Assembly: GCA_016198165.1 (NCBI GenBank)
Contig: JACQJF010000013.1
Location: 1-37,791 of the forward strand
Direction: 5' to 3'
DNA from: Candidatus Iainarchaeum sp.
GTDB taxonomy: Archaea > Iainarchaeota > Iainarchaeia > Iainarchaeales > GW2011-AR10
DNA length: 37,791 nt
How positions within the stretch are numbered: the stretch's first letter is position 1; every line of letters starts with the position of its first letter. Made by a program: the position numbers and the translations under genes. Positions 1 through 6,956 of the stretch are shown one piece after another. The notes below the pieces were generated by a model. The model saw only the letters and a program-made list of their open reading frames with translations. It had not been told where the DNA came from and did not search any database.

Positions 1-232
1 CGCTTACCAGCAATCATTCTCCAAAGACGGCTTCTTCACCGCAAGGCCAAAAACTTTGCCATTAATCCCCATTGACACCCAAATCATAGAAGAATTACTG
101 GGCGAAGAGATTACAGTCAACCCAGGCTACTTCATAATCCTCGCCTTGGCGACTGTGGCAATCGTAATCGCGGGCTTCACGGTCATGCACAGGTTCTCGG
201 AAGAAAACAGGAAAAATAATAAGGCCAGCTAA
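1..232 (+). CDS. C-terminal part of a membrane protein (truncated by window start)
   Basis: An open frame with no start inside the window runs from base 2 to a TAA at 230-232 and encodes 76 residues. It is missing from the ORF track because it has no start codon. The visible part has a polar stretch, then a hydrophobic helix (FIILALATVAIVIAGFTVM), then a short basic, polar tail (HRFSEENRKNNKAS). This is the usual look of a C-terminal membrane anchor with a cytoplasmic tail, so the missing N-terminal portion is probably extracytoplasmic. The family cannot be recognised from this piece. The convergent gene on the minus strand ends about 100 bases downstream. Confidence 0.6.
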   Translation, partial: AYQQSFSKDGFFTARPKTLPLIPIDTQIIEELLGEEITVNPGYFIILALATVAIVIAGFTVMHRFSEENRKNNKAS

Positions 233-329
233 CCGCCCTTGTGCGGAGCGGATTTTTGCGGAGCGTGCGCGCTTTCGGCAACACTTGCAAAATTCCCATA
301 TGGGTTCACTGGAATTTCTTCTGTGGAGT

Positions 330-776
330 TCACGAGAAAAACTCGTTTCTCACGTTGAGTTCGAGTTCTTCGACTGGTTCTCCTGCAATGGTTTTTTCGC
401 CTGTTCCGGCGTGGCGGAAGCCGAGTTTTTCATAGATTTTTTTGGCTGCGTCGTTCTCTCTCCTGACAAGGAGGCGGATTTTTTCAGCCCCGTTGAGGGA
501 GAGGGCGTGGATTGCAAAGACCGCCAGGGTGCGCCCGATTTTTTTTCCCCTGTATTCTTTTCTGACTGCCAGGCCGTGTATGAAACCTTTGTTGCCCTGT
601 AATTCGAAGTCCACAAAGCCTGCAAAAGACCCGTTTTCCTCGGCCTTGAAGAGCATTGCCCCGTTTTTCTGCCTCTCGGAGACTTTCTGGCTTGAATGGT
701 TTTTGTAGGGGAACTCGGCTGCCGAAAGTTCTACTATTCTCCCGATGTCCTGGGGGTTTATTTTTTTGATTATCAT
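330..776 (-). CDS. GNAT-family N-acetyltransferase
   Basis: Predicted 148-residue GNAT acetyltransferase, which would transfer the acetyl group of acetyl-CoA to an amine on a small molecule or protein; the substrate is unknown. The acetyl-CoA pyrophosphate-binding segment is visible as VRKEYRGKKIGRTL, preceded by the usual beta-strand HGLAV and followed by the typical C-terminal NDAAKKIYEKLGF motif. The ORF track extends 41 residues further upstream, but that part lies inside the PIN gene. The start chosen here (MIIKKINPQD) overlaps the PIN stop codon as ATGA, like the upstream junction in the same operon. The alarmone- or toxin-type GNATs of TA systems are one alternative, but a RimI-like housekeeping role is equally possible. 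Confidence 0.85.
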   Translation of the reverse strand: MIIKKINPQDIGRIVELSAAEFPYKNHSSQKVSERQKNGAMLFKAEENGSFAGFVDFELQGNKGFIHGLAVRKEYRGKKIGRTLAVFAIHALSLNGAEKIRLLVRRENDAAKKIYEKLGFRHAGTGEKTIAGEPVEELELNVRNEFFS

Positions 777-1453
777 TTCGCAACCCCTTTTAGGTATTCG
801 TTTATTTCGCTGTGGGTGATTGCACAGCCCGCGTATTTTACCGAAAACAAGGCTGCTTTGAGCGAGGCTCTTGAGTGCTCGAGTTCTTTGCCGAAACAAT
901 TTTGTTCGTATGCAAGGGCGAGCATTTCGCTTGAGCGGAAAATCCTGGTGCCTCCAAAGAGGCGGCGGAATTCCAGTAGTTTTTTTTCGTCAAAGCGTAT
1001 TTTTTTCCTGTGCCTAAACTCGAGGAGGGAGCGCAGGTTCTGCGGCTCTTCAAGGAGCATCCGCGTTGTGCGCTCGTCTATTACGAGTGCATCGGCGTTC
1101 ATTTCCTTTAGGAGCGCGAGGGCTTCGAGTTCCCCCCTGTGCATTATCTGGATGGGTTGCCCGTCGGCATAGCACAGGTTTTGTGCAATCTTCATCGTTG
1201 CCTGTAATGTCCGGGCAGTTTCCGTGCCTGGTTTTACTGCAGTGAACCAGTTGTTGTTGATGGCGGACTGTATGCGGAACGCGTTGAGTTCAAACCGCCG
1301 TATCTTCATGGGGTGTGTCACGGTTTCAAAGAAAACCGATTCGGGCATGAAGAACCCGGCTTTTTTTTCCTCCGCGAGTTTCCCGATTATGTTGATGAAG
1401 CATTTTTCGGAGAGGGAGATTATGCTGCTTGCGTCAAACACGAGTTTTTTCAT
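773..1453 (-). CDS. PIN-domain protein, predicted ribonuclease
   Basis: A 226-residue protein starting with the PIN-like strand MKKLVFDASSIISL, whose Asp would be the first metal ligand. A middle segment HRGELEALALLKEMNADALVIDERTTRML carries the later acidic residues (E of GELEAL, D of VIDE) that complete a PIN active site. PIN enzymes are Mg-dependent RNases found as VapC toxins and in RNA processing. It is longer than a classical VapC (about 130-150 residues), with an extra C-terminal helical part of about 70 residues. Both ends overlap neighbours by ATGA, so it is translationally coupled to the HTH-like gene before it and the GNAT gene after it. A toxin role is plausible from this arrangement but not proven. 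Confidence 0.75.
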   Translation of the reverse strand: MKKLVFDASSIISLSEKCFINIIGKLAEEKKAGFFMPESVFFETVTHPMKIRRFELNAFRIQSAINNNWFTAVKPGTETARTLQATMKIAQNLCYADGQPIQIMHRGELEALALLKEMNADALVIDERTTRMLLEEPQNLRSLLEFRHRKKIRFDEKKLLEFRRLFGGTRIFRSSEMLALAYEQNCFGKELEHSRASLKAALFSVKYAGCAITHSEINEYLKGVAK

Positions 1454-2001
1454 GCCAATAGCTCCCGCAGCATTTTCATCCTGTGCTTCATGGAACTGCT
1501 TGTTTTTCCCTCGTCGTGGATTTTCGTGAAGCCGATGTAGTTTTGCAGGTCCGCCTTGTTTGCCTGTGCAAGTTCGCTTGCCTGGCTCAGGCTGAGGCCC
1601 TGTGCATAGGCGCTGGACGCGATTTTTATTTTCGCCTTGTCCCAGGTGTTTTTGAGGTAGTTGCCGAATTTTTTGTCTATTTCGCGCGTGTCCTCTTCTA
1701 TTTCGCCGAGTTTTTCCTGGAATTCTCTTGCCTTGTTTTTGCGCAATATTTGCGCCGCTTCTTCAAGCGCTGCAAGTATGGTGTTTTTCACGTCGCTCCA
1801 TAAAGGGTTTTTCAGTATGTGCTCTTTTGACGTGATTTTGCTCAAAACGTAGGCCGCTATGGCGATTTTTGCGTATGTTTTGTCAAAGCCCGCAACAGCC
1901 ATGCCGAGGGCGCGGTTGCTTGCCTCCTTGAGTGCAAACGAGTCTTCCCGGTTGAATGATTCGCTTATTTCTTCCATCATTTCAAGCTGTTTGTAGGACA
2001 T
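1450..2001 (-). CDS. Helical protein with HTH-like C-terminal segment, coupled to PIN gene
   Basis: A 183-residue, mostly helical soluble protein that I cannot assign to a named family. Residues about 130-155 (GLSLSQASELAQANKADLQNYIG, in part) look like a helix-turn-helix. A polar conserved-looking tail follows (IHDEGKTSSSMKHRMKMLREL). The upstream part is rich in charged helices and may be a coiled coil. It is first in a three-gene operon and overlaps the PIN gene by ATGA. A DNA-binding antitoxin for the PIN protein would fit this order, but that is inference from context. A-rich boxes (ATTAAAATCC about 30-35 bp upstream on the minus strand) could be the operon promoter. Confidence 0.6.
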   Translation of the reverse strand: MSYKQLEMMEEISESFNREDSFALKEASNRALGMAVAGFDKTYAKIAIAAYVLSKITSKEHILKNPLWSDVKNTILAALEEAAQILRKNKAREFQEKLGEIEEDTREIDKKFGNYLKNTWDKAKIKIASSAYAQGLSLSQASELAQANKADLQNYIGFTKIHDEGKTSSSMKHRMKMLRELLA

Positions 2002-2062
2002 TCTTTTTTCCTTATTTACTTCAGCCCGCGGGGATTTTAATCTTTTTTGTCGGCTAAACCAT

Positions 2063-2070
2063 AAATATAT
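2063..2070 (+). promoter_or_regulatory. TATA-like box upstream of the 2,080 gene
   Basis: AAATATAT followed by AAGG lies just 10-17 bases before the ATG at 2,080. An archaeal TATA box normally sits about 25 bp before the transcription start. The start site would then fall near 2,090, inside the annotated reading frame, which hints that translation may begin at the in-frame TTG at 2,107 instead. Confidence 0.45.
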
Positions 2071-2079
2071 AAGGTAAAA

Positions 2080-2751
2080 ATGCCTGTTTGTTGTGGTGGT
2101 GTTTGCTTGTTTCTGCAGTTTGACCTGGCCGGGGCAGGGCTTGGGCTTGGCACCGGGGCGGTTTTCCTTGCCTTGTCATTTTTTGTCTTAAAGCACTTCA
2201 ACGAGTCTTTTTCGGGTGAAAAAGATGAGCGCGCTTTAGGCGCGGCGCATGAGAAGGAGCTTTTTATCCTAAAGAAAAGGGATTCTCAAAAGCCCGGGGC
2301 AAAACAGCCTGAGGCGGAAAAAGCGGTCGGCCAAAAGGACCTGCGTGGAAACACGACTATTATAAGCACGATTCAGCAGTTGCTCAGGAATGCCACGCCT
2401 GAAGAGGAAATCGTGAAGAACCTCCACGACATGGGCCTTGACGACAGTTCTGCCCGGAAAATGGTTATGATTGCCCAGTCGGATGCGTTGGAGGTTTTCC
2501 GTGACGAGATTGAAAAAATAACCCAAAAAAACGTCCAGGAACAGCTCCAGAAAATCCAGGCCCAGCTTGACGTTCCGCCTGAAAAGTCCGTGTCGCAGAA
2601 AATCGAGAACATCAAAAAAAACCTCGGGGTAAAACTTGCCGCGGCGGAGAAAAAAACGAGCAAGCCGCGCGAAAAAATCGCTTTGGGCCTTTTGTCGCTT
2701 GAGGAGCGCCTCGAGGAAATAACTGTTCCTGAACTCAAAAAAAGCGAGTGA
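2080..2751 (+). CDS. N-terminally anchored membrane protein with coiled coil
   Basis: A 223-residue protein of unknown family. The first 45 residues form one glycine-rich transmembrane helix (LAGAGLGLGTGAVFLALSFFVL), followed by a long, charged, probably cytoplasmic region with heptad-like patterns (IEKITQKNVQEQLQKIQAQL) predicted to be a coiled coil. A middle segment (NTTIISTIQQLLRNATPEEEIVKNLHDMGLDDSSARKMV) is helical and resembles a small tail-binding domain. The ATG at 2,080 is the first start, but the TATA box position favours a start nearer TTG 2,107. The next gene begins 7 bases after the stop, so these form one operon with the surface proteins that follow. Confidence 0.65.
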   Translation: MPVCCGGVCLFLQFDLAGAGLGLGTGAVFLALSFFVLKHFNESFSGEKDERALGAAHEKELFILKKRDSQKPGAKQPEAEKAVGQKDLRGNTTIISTIQQLLRNATPEEEIVKNLHDMGLDDSSARKMVMIAQSDALEVFRDEIEKITQKNVQEQLQKIQAQLDVPPEKSVSQKIENIKKNLGVKLAAAEKKTSKPREKIALGLLSLEERLEEITVPELKKSE

Positions 2752-2758
2752 CTATAAA

Positions 2759-4078
2759 ATGGATTTTTGGCACGCTCCTTTCCGCTTGTTTTTTTTCCTC
2801 ATAGTGGTTTTTTCACTTTTGCAGGCAGTTGTTGCTGTAGCACCGCACGAGGCGGCGAATTTCATTGTAAAGGAAAACAGTTACCTATTGCAGGGCGAGG
2901 AGTACGAGCAGCCCGTCGTCCCTATTTCCCATGGGGGGAAAAAGTTCTGGGTCGTGCCCGTGGTTTCAGGCGGGAGTGTCGTGACTTTTTTCCCCGTCCA
3001 TTTCGAGGTTTTGGCGGTTTCCACTTCAGCTCCCGTGAACAGGGAGGTTTTCAGGACCGCTGACCTTTTGCGGGAGCTCTCCATTGAAAAAGAGGGCATT
3101 TCAAAGAACCCTTCAGTGGAATGGATTTTCACGCCCACTTATGCCCTTCGTTTTTCGAATCTTTCAAGTGTCCTGGCAAACGAGCGCTTCCAGCTGACGA
3201 CAGTGGCTTCAACCGTCGACTCTGCGCAGGCGTATGACCTCGTGGGGAAACTGAATGTGATGCTTGAAGGGATGTCTGTTTCTGCAGAAAAAACAAGCCA
3301 GCTTGTTTTGGCCGCGTCAAAAGCCGAGAGCGATTTTTTTTCACAGCCTGACACATCAATGTTTGAGTCATTGAAGGAAAATTTTGATTCTGTGGGAAAC
3401 GAGATAGGCCTCTTGAACAGCGCGGCCCTTGATTACAGGCAGGACCTTGAGGGCCTCAAGCAGATTGTTTCCGTTTCAGGCCTTGACCCCTCCACGAAAA
3501 CTTACCTCGTGTCCCTTGCTGACGTTCCAGTTGAATTCAACAGCATTGGGAACTACAAAGTTTATTCCCTCGAGCTCTCGGAATCCATAAATTCGGTTTA
3601 TGCGCGGGTTTCACAGCGCACTGACCCGCTTTTGGAGGAATTCGCGTCACGGCTTGAGCGCCAGGCTGCCTTTGACGAGATTTACGGGCAGAACCCGGAG
3701 GTAAAAGAGAAAACGGAGGGCGGGTTTTCAAGTGCCTCGGAGCTCGTGCTGTTTGTCCTTGCCCCGGAAAACCGGGAGAACTGGAAGAATTCCTCCCTTG
3801 CAAACCGGGTTGAAGACAACTGGAGGCAGGCACAATCGCTCTACAACGGGGAAAAGTATTCCCTCGCGGTTTCTTTTTCCAAAAAGGCACTCGCGGATGC
3901 CTTAAACGTTTACCAAGAGGGCTTTTACCAGCCCCCAATCCAATCCGAGGACTATTCTAGCCTGATTTTTCCGGTTATAATTGGTCTTGTGGTTCTGCTT
4001 GTCCTGCTTGTTGCTTATAATAACCGGGATAAGCTTTTGAGTTTTTCCCGGCAAAAAGATGATTCGGACGAGTATTGA
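2759..4078 (+). CDS. Secreted, C-terminally anchored surface protein
   Basis: A 439-residue protein of unknown family with the topology of a cell-surface protein. It has an N-terminal signal peptide (LFFFLIVVFSLLQAVVAVA), a large extracytoplasmic region, then a C-terminal helix at about residues 402-420 (LIFPVIIGLVVLLVLLVAY) and a basic then acidic tail (NRDKLLSFSRQKDDSDEY). The middle contains helical stretches with regular hydrophobic spacing, suggesting an elongated helical domain. Residues about 340-385 (WRQAQSLYNGEKYSLAVSFSKKALADALNVY) look like a TPR-like or similar helical pair. It follows the coiled-coil gene by 7 bases, and the hairpin repeat cluster begins about 50 bases after its stop. 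Function unknown; a surface assembly with its neighbours is inference. Confidence 0.65.
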   Translation: MDFWHAPFRLFFFLIVVFSLLQAVVAVAPHEAANFIVKENSYLLQGEEYEQPVVPISHGGKKFWVVPVVSGGSVVTFFPVHFEVLAVSTSAPVNREVFRTADLLRELSIEKEGISKNPSVEWIFTPTYALRFSNLSSVLANERFQLTTVASTVDSAQAYDLVGKLNVMLEGMSVSAEKTSQLVLAASKAESDFFSQPDTSMFESLKENFDSVGNEIGLLNSAALDYRQDLEGLKQIVSVSGLDPSTKTYLVSLADVPVEFNSIGNYKVYSLELSESINSVYARVSQRTDPLLEEFASRLERQAAFDEIYGQNPEVKEKTEGGFSSASELVLFVLAPENRENWKNSSLANRVEDNWRQAQSLYNGEKYSLAVSFSKKALADALNVYQEGFYQPPIQSEDYSSLIFPVIIGLVVLLVLLVAYNNRDKLLSFSRQKDDSDEY

Positions 4079-4119
4079 CTATGGGTTCTCCAAGGCTTTC
4101 AAGACTTTTTTTATTATGT

Positions 4120-4169
4120 TCAAAACTATATTGCCGTCCCGTTGTCAAACGGGACACATATGCGTCGCA
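4120..4169 (+). repeat. Hairpin element copy A1
   Basis: CTATATTGCC is followed by the hairpin GTCCCGTT-GTCA-AACGGGAC (4,136-4,155; 8-bp perfect arms, 4-nt loop) and then the tail ACATATGCGTCGCA. The order and layout match copies near 23,608, 35,134 and 18,186, although the stem bases differ. It lies in the gap before the third surface-protein gene. Confidence 0.7.
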
Positions 4170-4188
4170 GAACCTTTTGACAAACCCG

Positions 4189-4234
4189 ATTTTTGCCCAA
4201 AGCAAAAATGGGCGCATTTTGGCTTCGCCAAAAT
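4189..4234 (+). repeat. Two adjacent short hairpins in repeat cluster A
   Basis: ATTTTTGC-CCAAA-GCAAAAAT (4,189-4,209; 8-bp arms, 5-nt loop) and ATTTTGGC-TTC-GCCAAAAT (4,216-4,234; 8-bp arms, 3-nt loop) follow each other within 50 bases. Both arm pairs are perfect. The second has the same 8+3+8 design as the dispersed elements. Confidence 0.65.
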
Positions 4235-4245
4235 CGCGAGGTTCA

Positions 4246-4338
4246 CGAAAACCTTGTATTCTCGGCCCATCTTCGATGCCCCAGAGCCTTTTAACAAAAG
4301 GCTCGCGAAAACCTTGTATTCTCGGCCCATCTTCGATG
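4246..4338 (+). repeat. 60-bp direct repeat with embedded hairpins
   Basis: The 33-base string beginning CGAAAACCTTGTATTCTCGG and ending CTTCGATG occurs at 4,246-4,278 and again at 4,306-4,338, exactly 60 bp apart. Between the copies lies the perfect 9-bp hairpin GAGCCTTTT-AAC-AAAAGGCTC (4,284-4,304). The first copy's GGCCCATC-TTC-GATGCCCC hairpin is partly decayed, while the second (GGCCCATC-TTC-GATGGGCC, 4,324-4,342) is perfect. Only two copies exist, so this is not a CRISPR array. Confidence 0.8.
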
Positions 4339-4410
4339 GGCCACATACTGCGGTGCGGGCTGACGCATGCAGCCCATATACTGCGGTGCGGGCTGACGCA
4401 ACAGCTCCAC
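4324..4410 (+). repeat. Hairpin element copy A2 with duplicated tail
   Basis: The perfect hairpin GGCCCATC-TTC-GATGGGCC (4,324-4,342) is followed by ATACTGCGGTGCGGGCTGACGCA twice, at 4,345-4,367 and 4,378-4,400, with a 33-bp period. The tail ATACTGCGGTGCG occurs again at 35,155 after another hairpin of the same size. Because 33 is a multiple of three, the duplication keeps the local reading frame open and encodes a repeated HILRCGLT peptide if translated. Confidence 0.8.
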
Positions 4411-5283
4411 GCAAGGGCTTTTTTGCTGTTGTTTTTCGCCGTTTTTTTGCCTTTTTTTGCTGCGGGAGAGACTGTTTTTGTTTCCATTGAACCGGTAGAG
4501 GGAAGTGGCTTTGAGTTTTATTCTTTCGAAGTCGTGCGTTTCCGCCTGATTGTTTCAAACAATAGTGGCAGTGTTGTTGAAAACTTTAATGCAGTTATTT
4601 TTGCCGGCAATGACTTGACCCTGGTCGTGGATGGGGCTGAAACAAGGTCGCAAAAAATTTCTTTCCTCTCCATAGCCCCCGGTGAAACCCTTTTCAAGGA
4701 ATTCCAGGCAAAAGGCCTTTTTTCCATTGGCAGGAAAACTTCAATCAGCGTGGATTATGGCGTGGGCGGGGAATTGTCCCAGAGTTATTCCGCAGATGTT
4801 TCAGTGAAGCGAAACCCGGTTGAATTCAATGCCCGTCTCCTCAAGGGGGCTCTTGAACCGTTTGAGGCAAACAGCGTGGTTTTCGACCTGAAAAACACGG
4901 GGGAAACCGGGATTTCCACGGTGCGCGTTGAAGCCTTCCTTCCACAGGGCTTTTCTTTCACCGGTGAAAAAATATTTTCCCCGGGTTCCCTTGCGCCCCA
5001 ACAATCTATTCTCAACGCGCGCCTCGATTTTTCCGCCGGACCGGAACCGGTGGGTGAACAGAACGTGACTGTGAAAGCGTTTTTTTCCGATGGGACAAGG
5101 GAGCATGAAATCAGTAAAACTCTCCTGGTTGATGTGCGCAAGCGCGAAAACACCCTTGTCCTGCTTGGGCTTACAGCACTCGTGATTGCAGCCCTCGTCA
5201 TTTTTTTCGGGAGGAAAAAAACAGTACAGGCCACTCCTGGCGTTTCCAATGCGGCTGAAAGCCATGCAGAGCCCCGCCATTGA
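4336..5283 (+). CDS. Secreted, C-terminally anchored Ig-like surface protein
   Basis: Predicted exported protein built of beta-rich Ig-like domains. A signal peptide (AFLLLFFAVFLPFFAAG) is followed by two domains with the archaeal surface-protein pattern: the first around SNNSGSVVENFNAVIF, the second around VVFDLKNTGETGISTVRVEAFLPQGFSFTG, which resembles COG1361/NEW3-type domains. A C-terminal helix (TLVLLGLTALVIAALVIFFG) and basic tail form the anchor. The ORF track begins at 4,075, but that part is made of the hairpin repeats and has no coding character. ATG 4,336, inside a hairpin, is one possible start; TTG 4,423, just before the signal peptide core, is the other. The start is therefore uncertain. 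It probably works with the two preceding surface proteins. Confidence 0.6.
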   Translation: MGHILRCGLTHAAHILRCGLTQQLHARAFLLLFFAVFLPFFAAGETVFVSIEPVEGSGFEFYSFEVVRFRLIVSNNSGSVVENFNAVIFAGNDLTLVVDGAETRSQKISFLSIAPGETLFKEFQAKGLFSIGRKTSISVDYGVGGELSQSYSADVSVKRNPVEFNARLLKGALEPFEANSVVFDLKNTGETGISTVRVEAFLPQGFSFTGEKIFSPGSLAPQQSILNARLDFSAGPEPVGEQNVTVKAFFSDGTREHEISKTLLVDVRKRENTLVLLGLTALVIAALVIFFGRKKTVQATPGVSNAAESHAEPRH

Positions 5284-5303
5284 AAATAGTCCGGGCTTTT
5301 TTT

Positions 5304-6371
5304 TTATGCGGTGAGCTCTATTATGTCCCCGTTCTTGAGGATGTAATCTTTTGGGACCCTCTGGCCTTCAAACTTCGTGCTGCCCCACACGCGGACAAAC
5401 CGCAGGTTTTTTTCAAAGTCCTTGTGGAGTTTTTTCGCAAAGTCCTCGACAGTGCTTTCCTTGTCAAGCACCAGGGGGGAAGCCGTGTCGGCTTTTTCAC
5501 CGGGCTTTTTCGTGAAGACAATTATTTTTCCGGTTAACTCGAACAATTTTTTTTTGACTTCCAATGTTTCGTGTTTTTCAAACTGGTTCATGAAAAGCGC
5601 TTTTTTGTAGACTATTTTCTGGTCCAGTGCCTGTGCAAGCGTTTCGCTTGTCGAGGGCTCCTGGAAGAGCACGCTTGCATTGTGTATGCCGAATGCCTTG
5701 AGCGTGGCGGTTATTTTTTCGGGTTTTTCACGCAGGAACTGTGCTCCGCTTATGTTTATGCCCCTGTATTCGCCTGTCTTGATTATGATTTTCGGTTTTT
5801 CCCTGTTCACCAGGATGCCGGCCTTTTCAAGCTCTTTTATGACTGTTTTTTTGTCTTCTTCTGTCGTGAAAAGTATGGCCAGGGCATCGGCGTTCCGTAT
5901 TGCAGACAATACCTGCATGCCGCCTGCTTTTCCCTCGCTGCTTCCCTCGATTATCGCGGGCATTTCAACCAACTGCACCGGGGCTTCCATGTAATTCATC
6001 ATTCCAACTACGGGTTCCTTTGTAGTGAACGGGTAGGGCGCTATTTCTGTCTGCACTCCCGTGAGTTCTGAAAGAAGCGTGCTTTTTCCCGAGTTCGGGG
6101 CGCCAATGATTGCTATCTGGGCCGCGCCTTCTTTTTTCACGTTAAATGTTTGCCCGCCGCCTTTTTTCGCCCCGCTTGTTTTTTCCTTCTCTGCTTCTTC
6201 GCGCAGTTTCGCCATTTTGCGGGTGAATTCCTTGCGTATGTTTTCAGTCTGCTTGTGCTTTGGGACTGTGCGCAGCATTTCTGAAAGCGCGAGGAGTTTT
6301 TCCTGCGGAGTGTGCGCGTTATGGTATTTTTCTTCCGCTTGTATATACTCTACTCCTGGGTTCACGGGCAT
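5304..6371 (-). CDS. DRG/Obg-type GTPase with C-terminal TGS domain, unusual G3 and G4 motifs
   Basis: A 355-residue member of the DRG-like (COG1163) branch of the Obg family, ribosome-associated GTPases involved in translation. An N-terminal helical region of about 85 residues precedes the G domain. G1 is GAPNSGKST and the G2 threonine lies in PFTTKEP. After an insert, the G domain resumes at the segment KKALFMNQFEKHE. A C-terminal TGS domain follows (FTKKPGEKADTASPLVLDKESTVEDFAKKLHKDF), a likely RNA or ribosome contact. G3 reads VEMPAI where the family has VDLPGI. The G4 position reads NQFE where NKxD is expected, so both key Asp residues are Glu. Nucleotide preference may be altered. It is convergent with the surface-protein gene; a T-run lies between them. 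Confidence 0.85.
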   Translation of the reverse strand: MPVNPGVEYIQAEEKYHNAHTPQEKLLALSEMLRTVPKHKQTENIRKEFTRKMAKLREEAEKEKTSGAKKGGGQTFNVKKEGAAQIAIIGAPNSGKSTLLSELTGVQTEIAPYPFTTKEPVVGMMNYMEAPVQLVEMPAIIEGSSEGKAGGMQVLSAIRNADALAILFTTEEDKKTVIKELEKAGILVNREKPKIIIKTGEYRGINISGAQFLREKPEKITATLKAFGIHNASVLFQEPSTSETLAQALDQKIVYKKALFMNQFEKHETLEVKKKLFELTGKIIVFTKKPGEKADTASPLVLDKESTVEDFAKKLHKDFEKNLRFVRVWGSTKFEGQRVPKDYILKNGDIIELTA

Positions 6372-6377
6372 GTAGGA

Positions 6378-6956
6378 TCATTCGCCTCTTTTTTTTCTCT
6401 GTGCTTTAAAGATAACGAGTTCCTCGAAAAAAAGCTTTTCCCTTGCAATGATTTGGGCTGAAAATTTTTTTTTGGAGAGCAGGGAACGGGTTTTTTCAAT
6501 GCCGTTTAAGGAACTCTGGAGGAAAAAGCACTCCCCTTTTTCCTTTAAGCGTGCCGGAAAGCCTTCAATGAACCTGTCCAGTACTTCTCTGCCGTTTTTT
6601 CCCCCGTCCACGTCCGGGTAAACCGTTTTTTCTGACGGGACGTACGGGGGATTGAAAATAATGGCGTCGAATTTTTCACGGATGTTTTCAAACAAATCGC
6701 TTTGGACAAACTCCCCTTCTAACCCGAGTTTTTCAAGGTTTTTTTTCGCGCACGCAAGTGCAAGCGGGTTTTTGTCCGCAAAAACGTTTTTCTTCGCCCC
6801 ATTAATGAGTGCGGTTATTCCCTGGATACCCGTGCCACAGCCAAGGTCAAGGACAGTTTTTCCCGTGAATCCCGGCAGGGCTTTTGCAAGCAGGTAAGAG
6901 TCTTCCAGGGGCTGGTAAACGCCTTCACAGGCTTCAGGGTGAATTAGTGTCTTCAT
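6378..6956 (-). CDS. HemK/PrmC-type (Mtq2-like) SAM-dependent methyltransferase
   Basis: A 192-residue class I methyltransferase. Motif I is VLDLGCGTGIQG, the post-I acid lies in FADKNPLALA, and the catalytic NPPY motif appears as FNPPYVPS. NPPY-type enzymes of this short, single-domain kind (the archaeal/eukaryotic Mtq2 group) methylate the glutamine of the GGQ motif in translation release factor aRF1; bacterial PrmC has an extra N-terminal domain that is absent here. The N-terminal EGVYQPLEDSYLL matches the YxPxEDSxLL signature of this group. The start at MKTLIHPEA is chosen over the track's MARAR start because it shortens the overlap with the upstream gene; both remain possible. It sits directly before the GTPase gene, with 6 bases between them. 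Confidence 0.8.
   Translation of the reverse strand: MKTLIHPEACEGVYQPLEDSYLLAKALPGFTGKTVLDLGCGTGIQGITALINGAKKNVFADKNPLALACAKKNLEKLGLEGEFVQSDLFENIREKFDAIIFNPPYVPSEKTVYPDVDGGKNGREVLDRFIEGFPARLKEKGECFFLQSSLNGIEKTRSLLSKKKFSAQIIAREKLFFEELVIFKAQRKKRGE

Noticed and set aside
4075-4335. N-terminal 87 residues of the track ORF beginning at 4,075
   Set aside because: They are translated from hairpins and direct repeats and precede the signal peptide, so they are unlikely to be part of the protein.
4246-4410. Possible CRISPR array from regularly spaced repeats
   Set aside because: Only two copies of each repeat are present, the spacing unit is not a spacer of normal length, and no cas gene is near.
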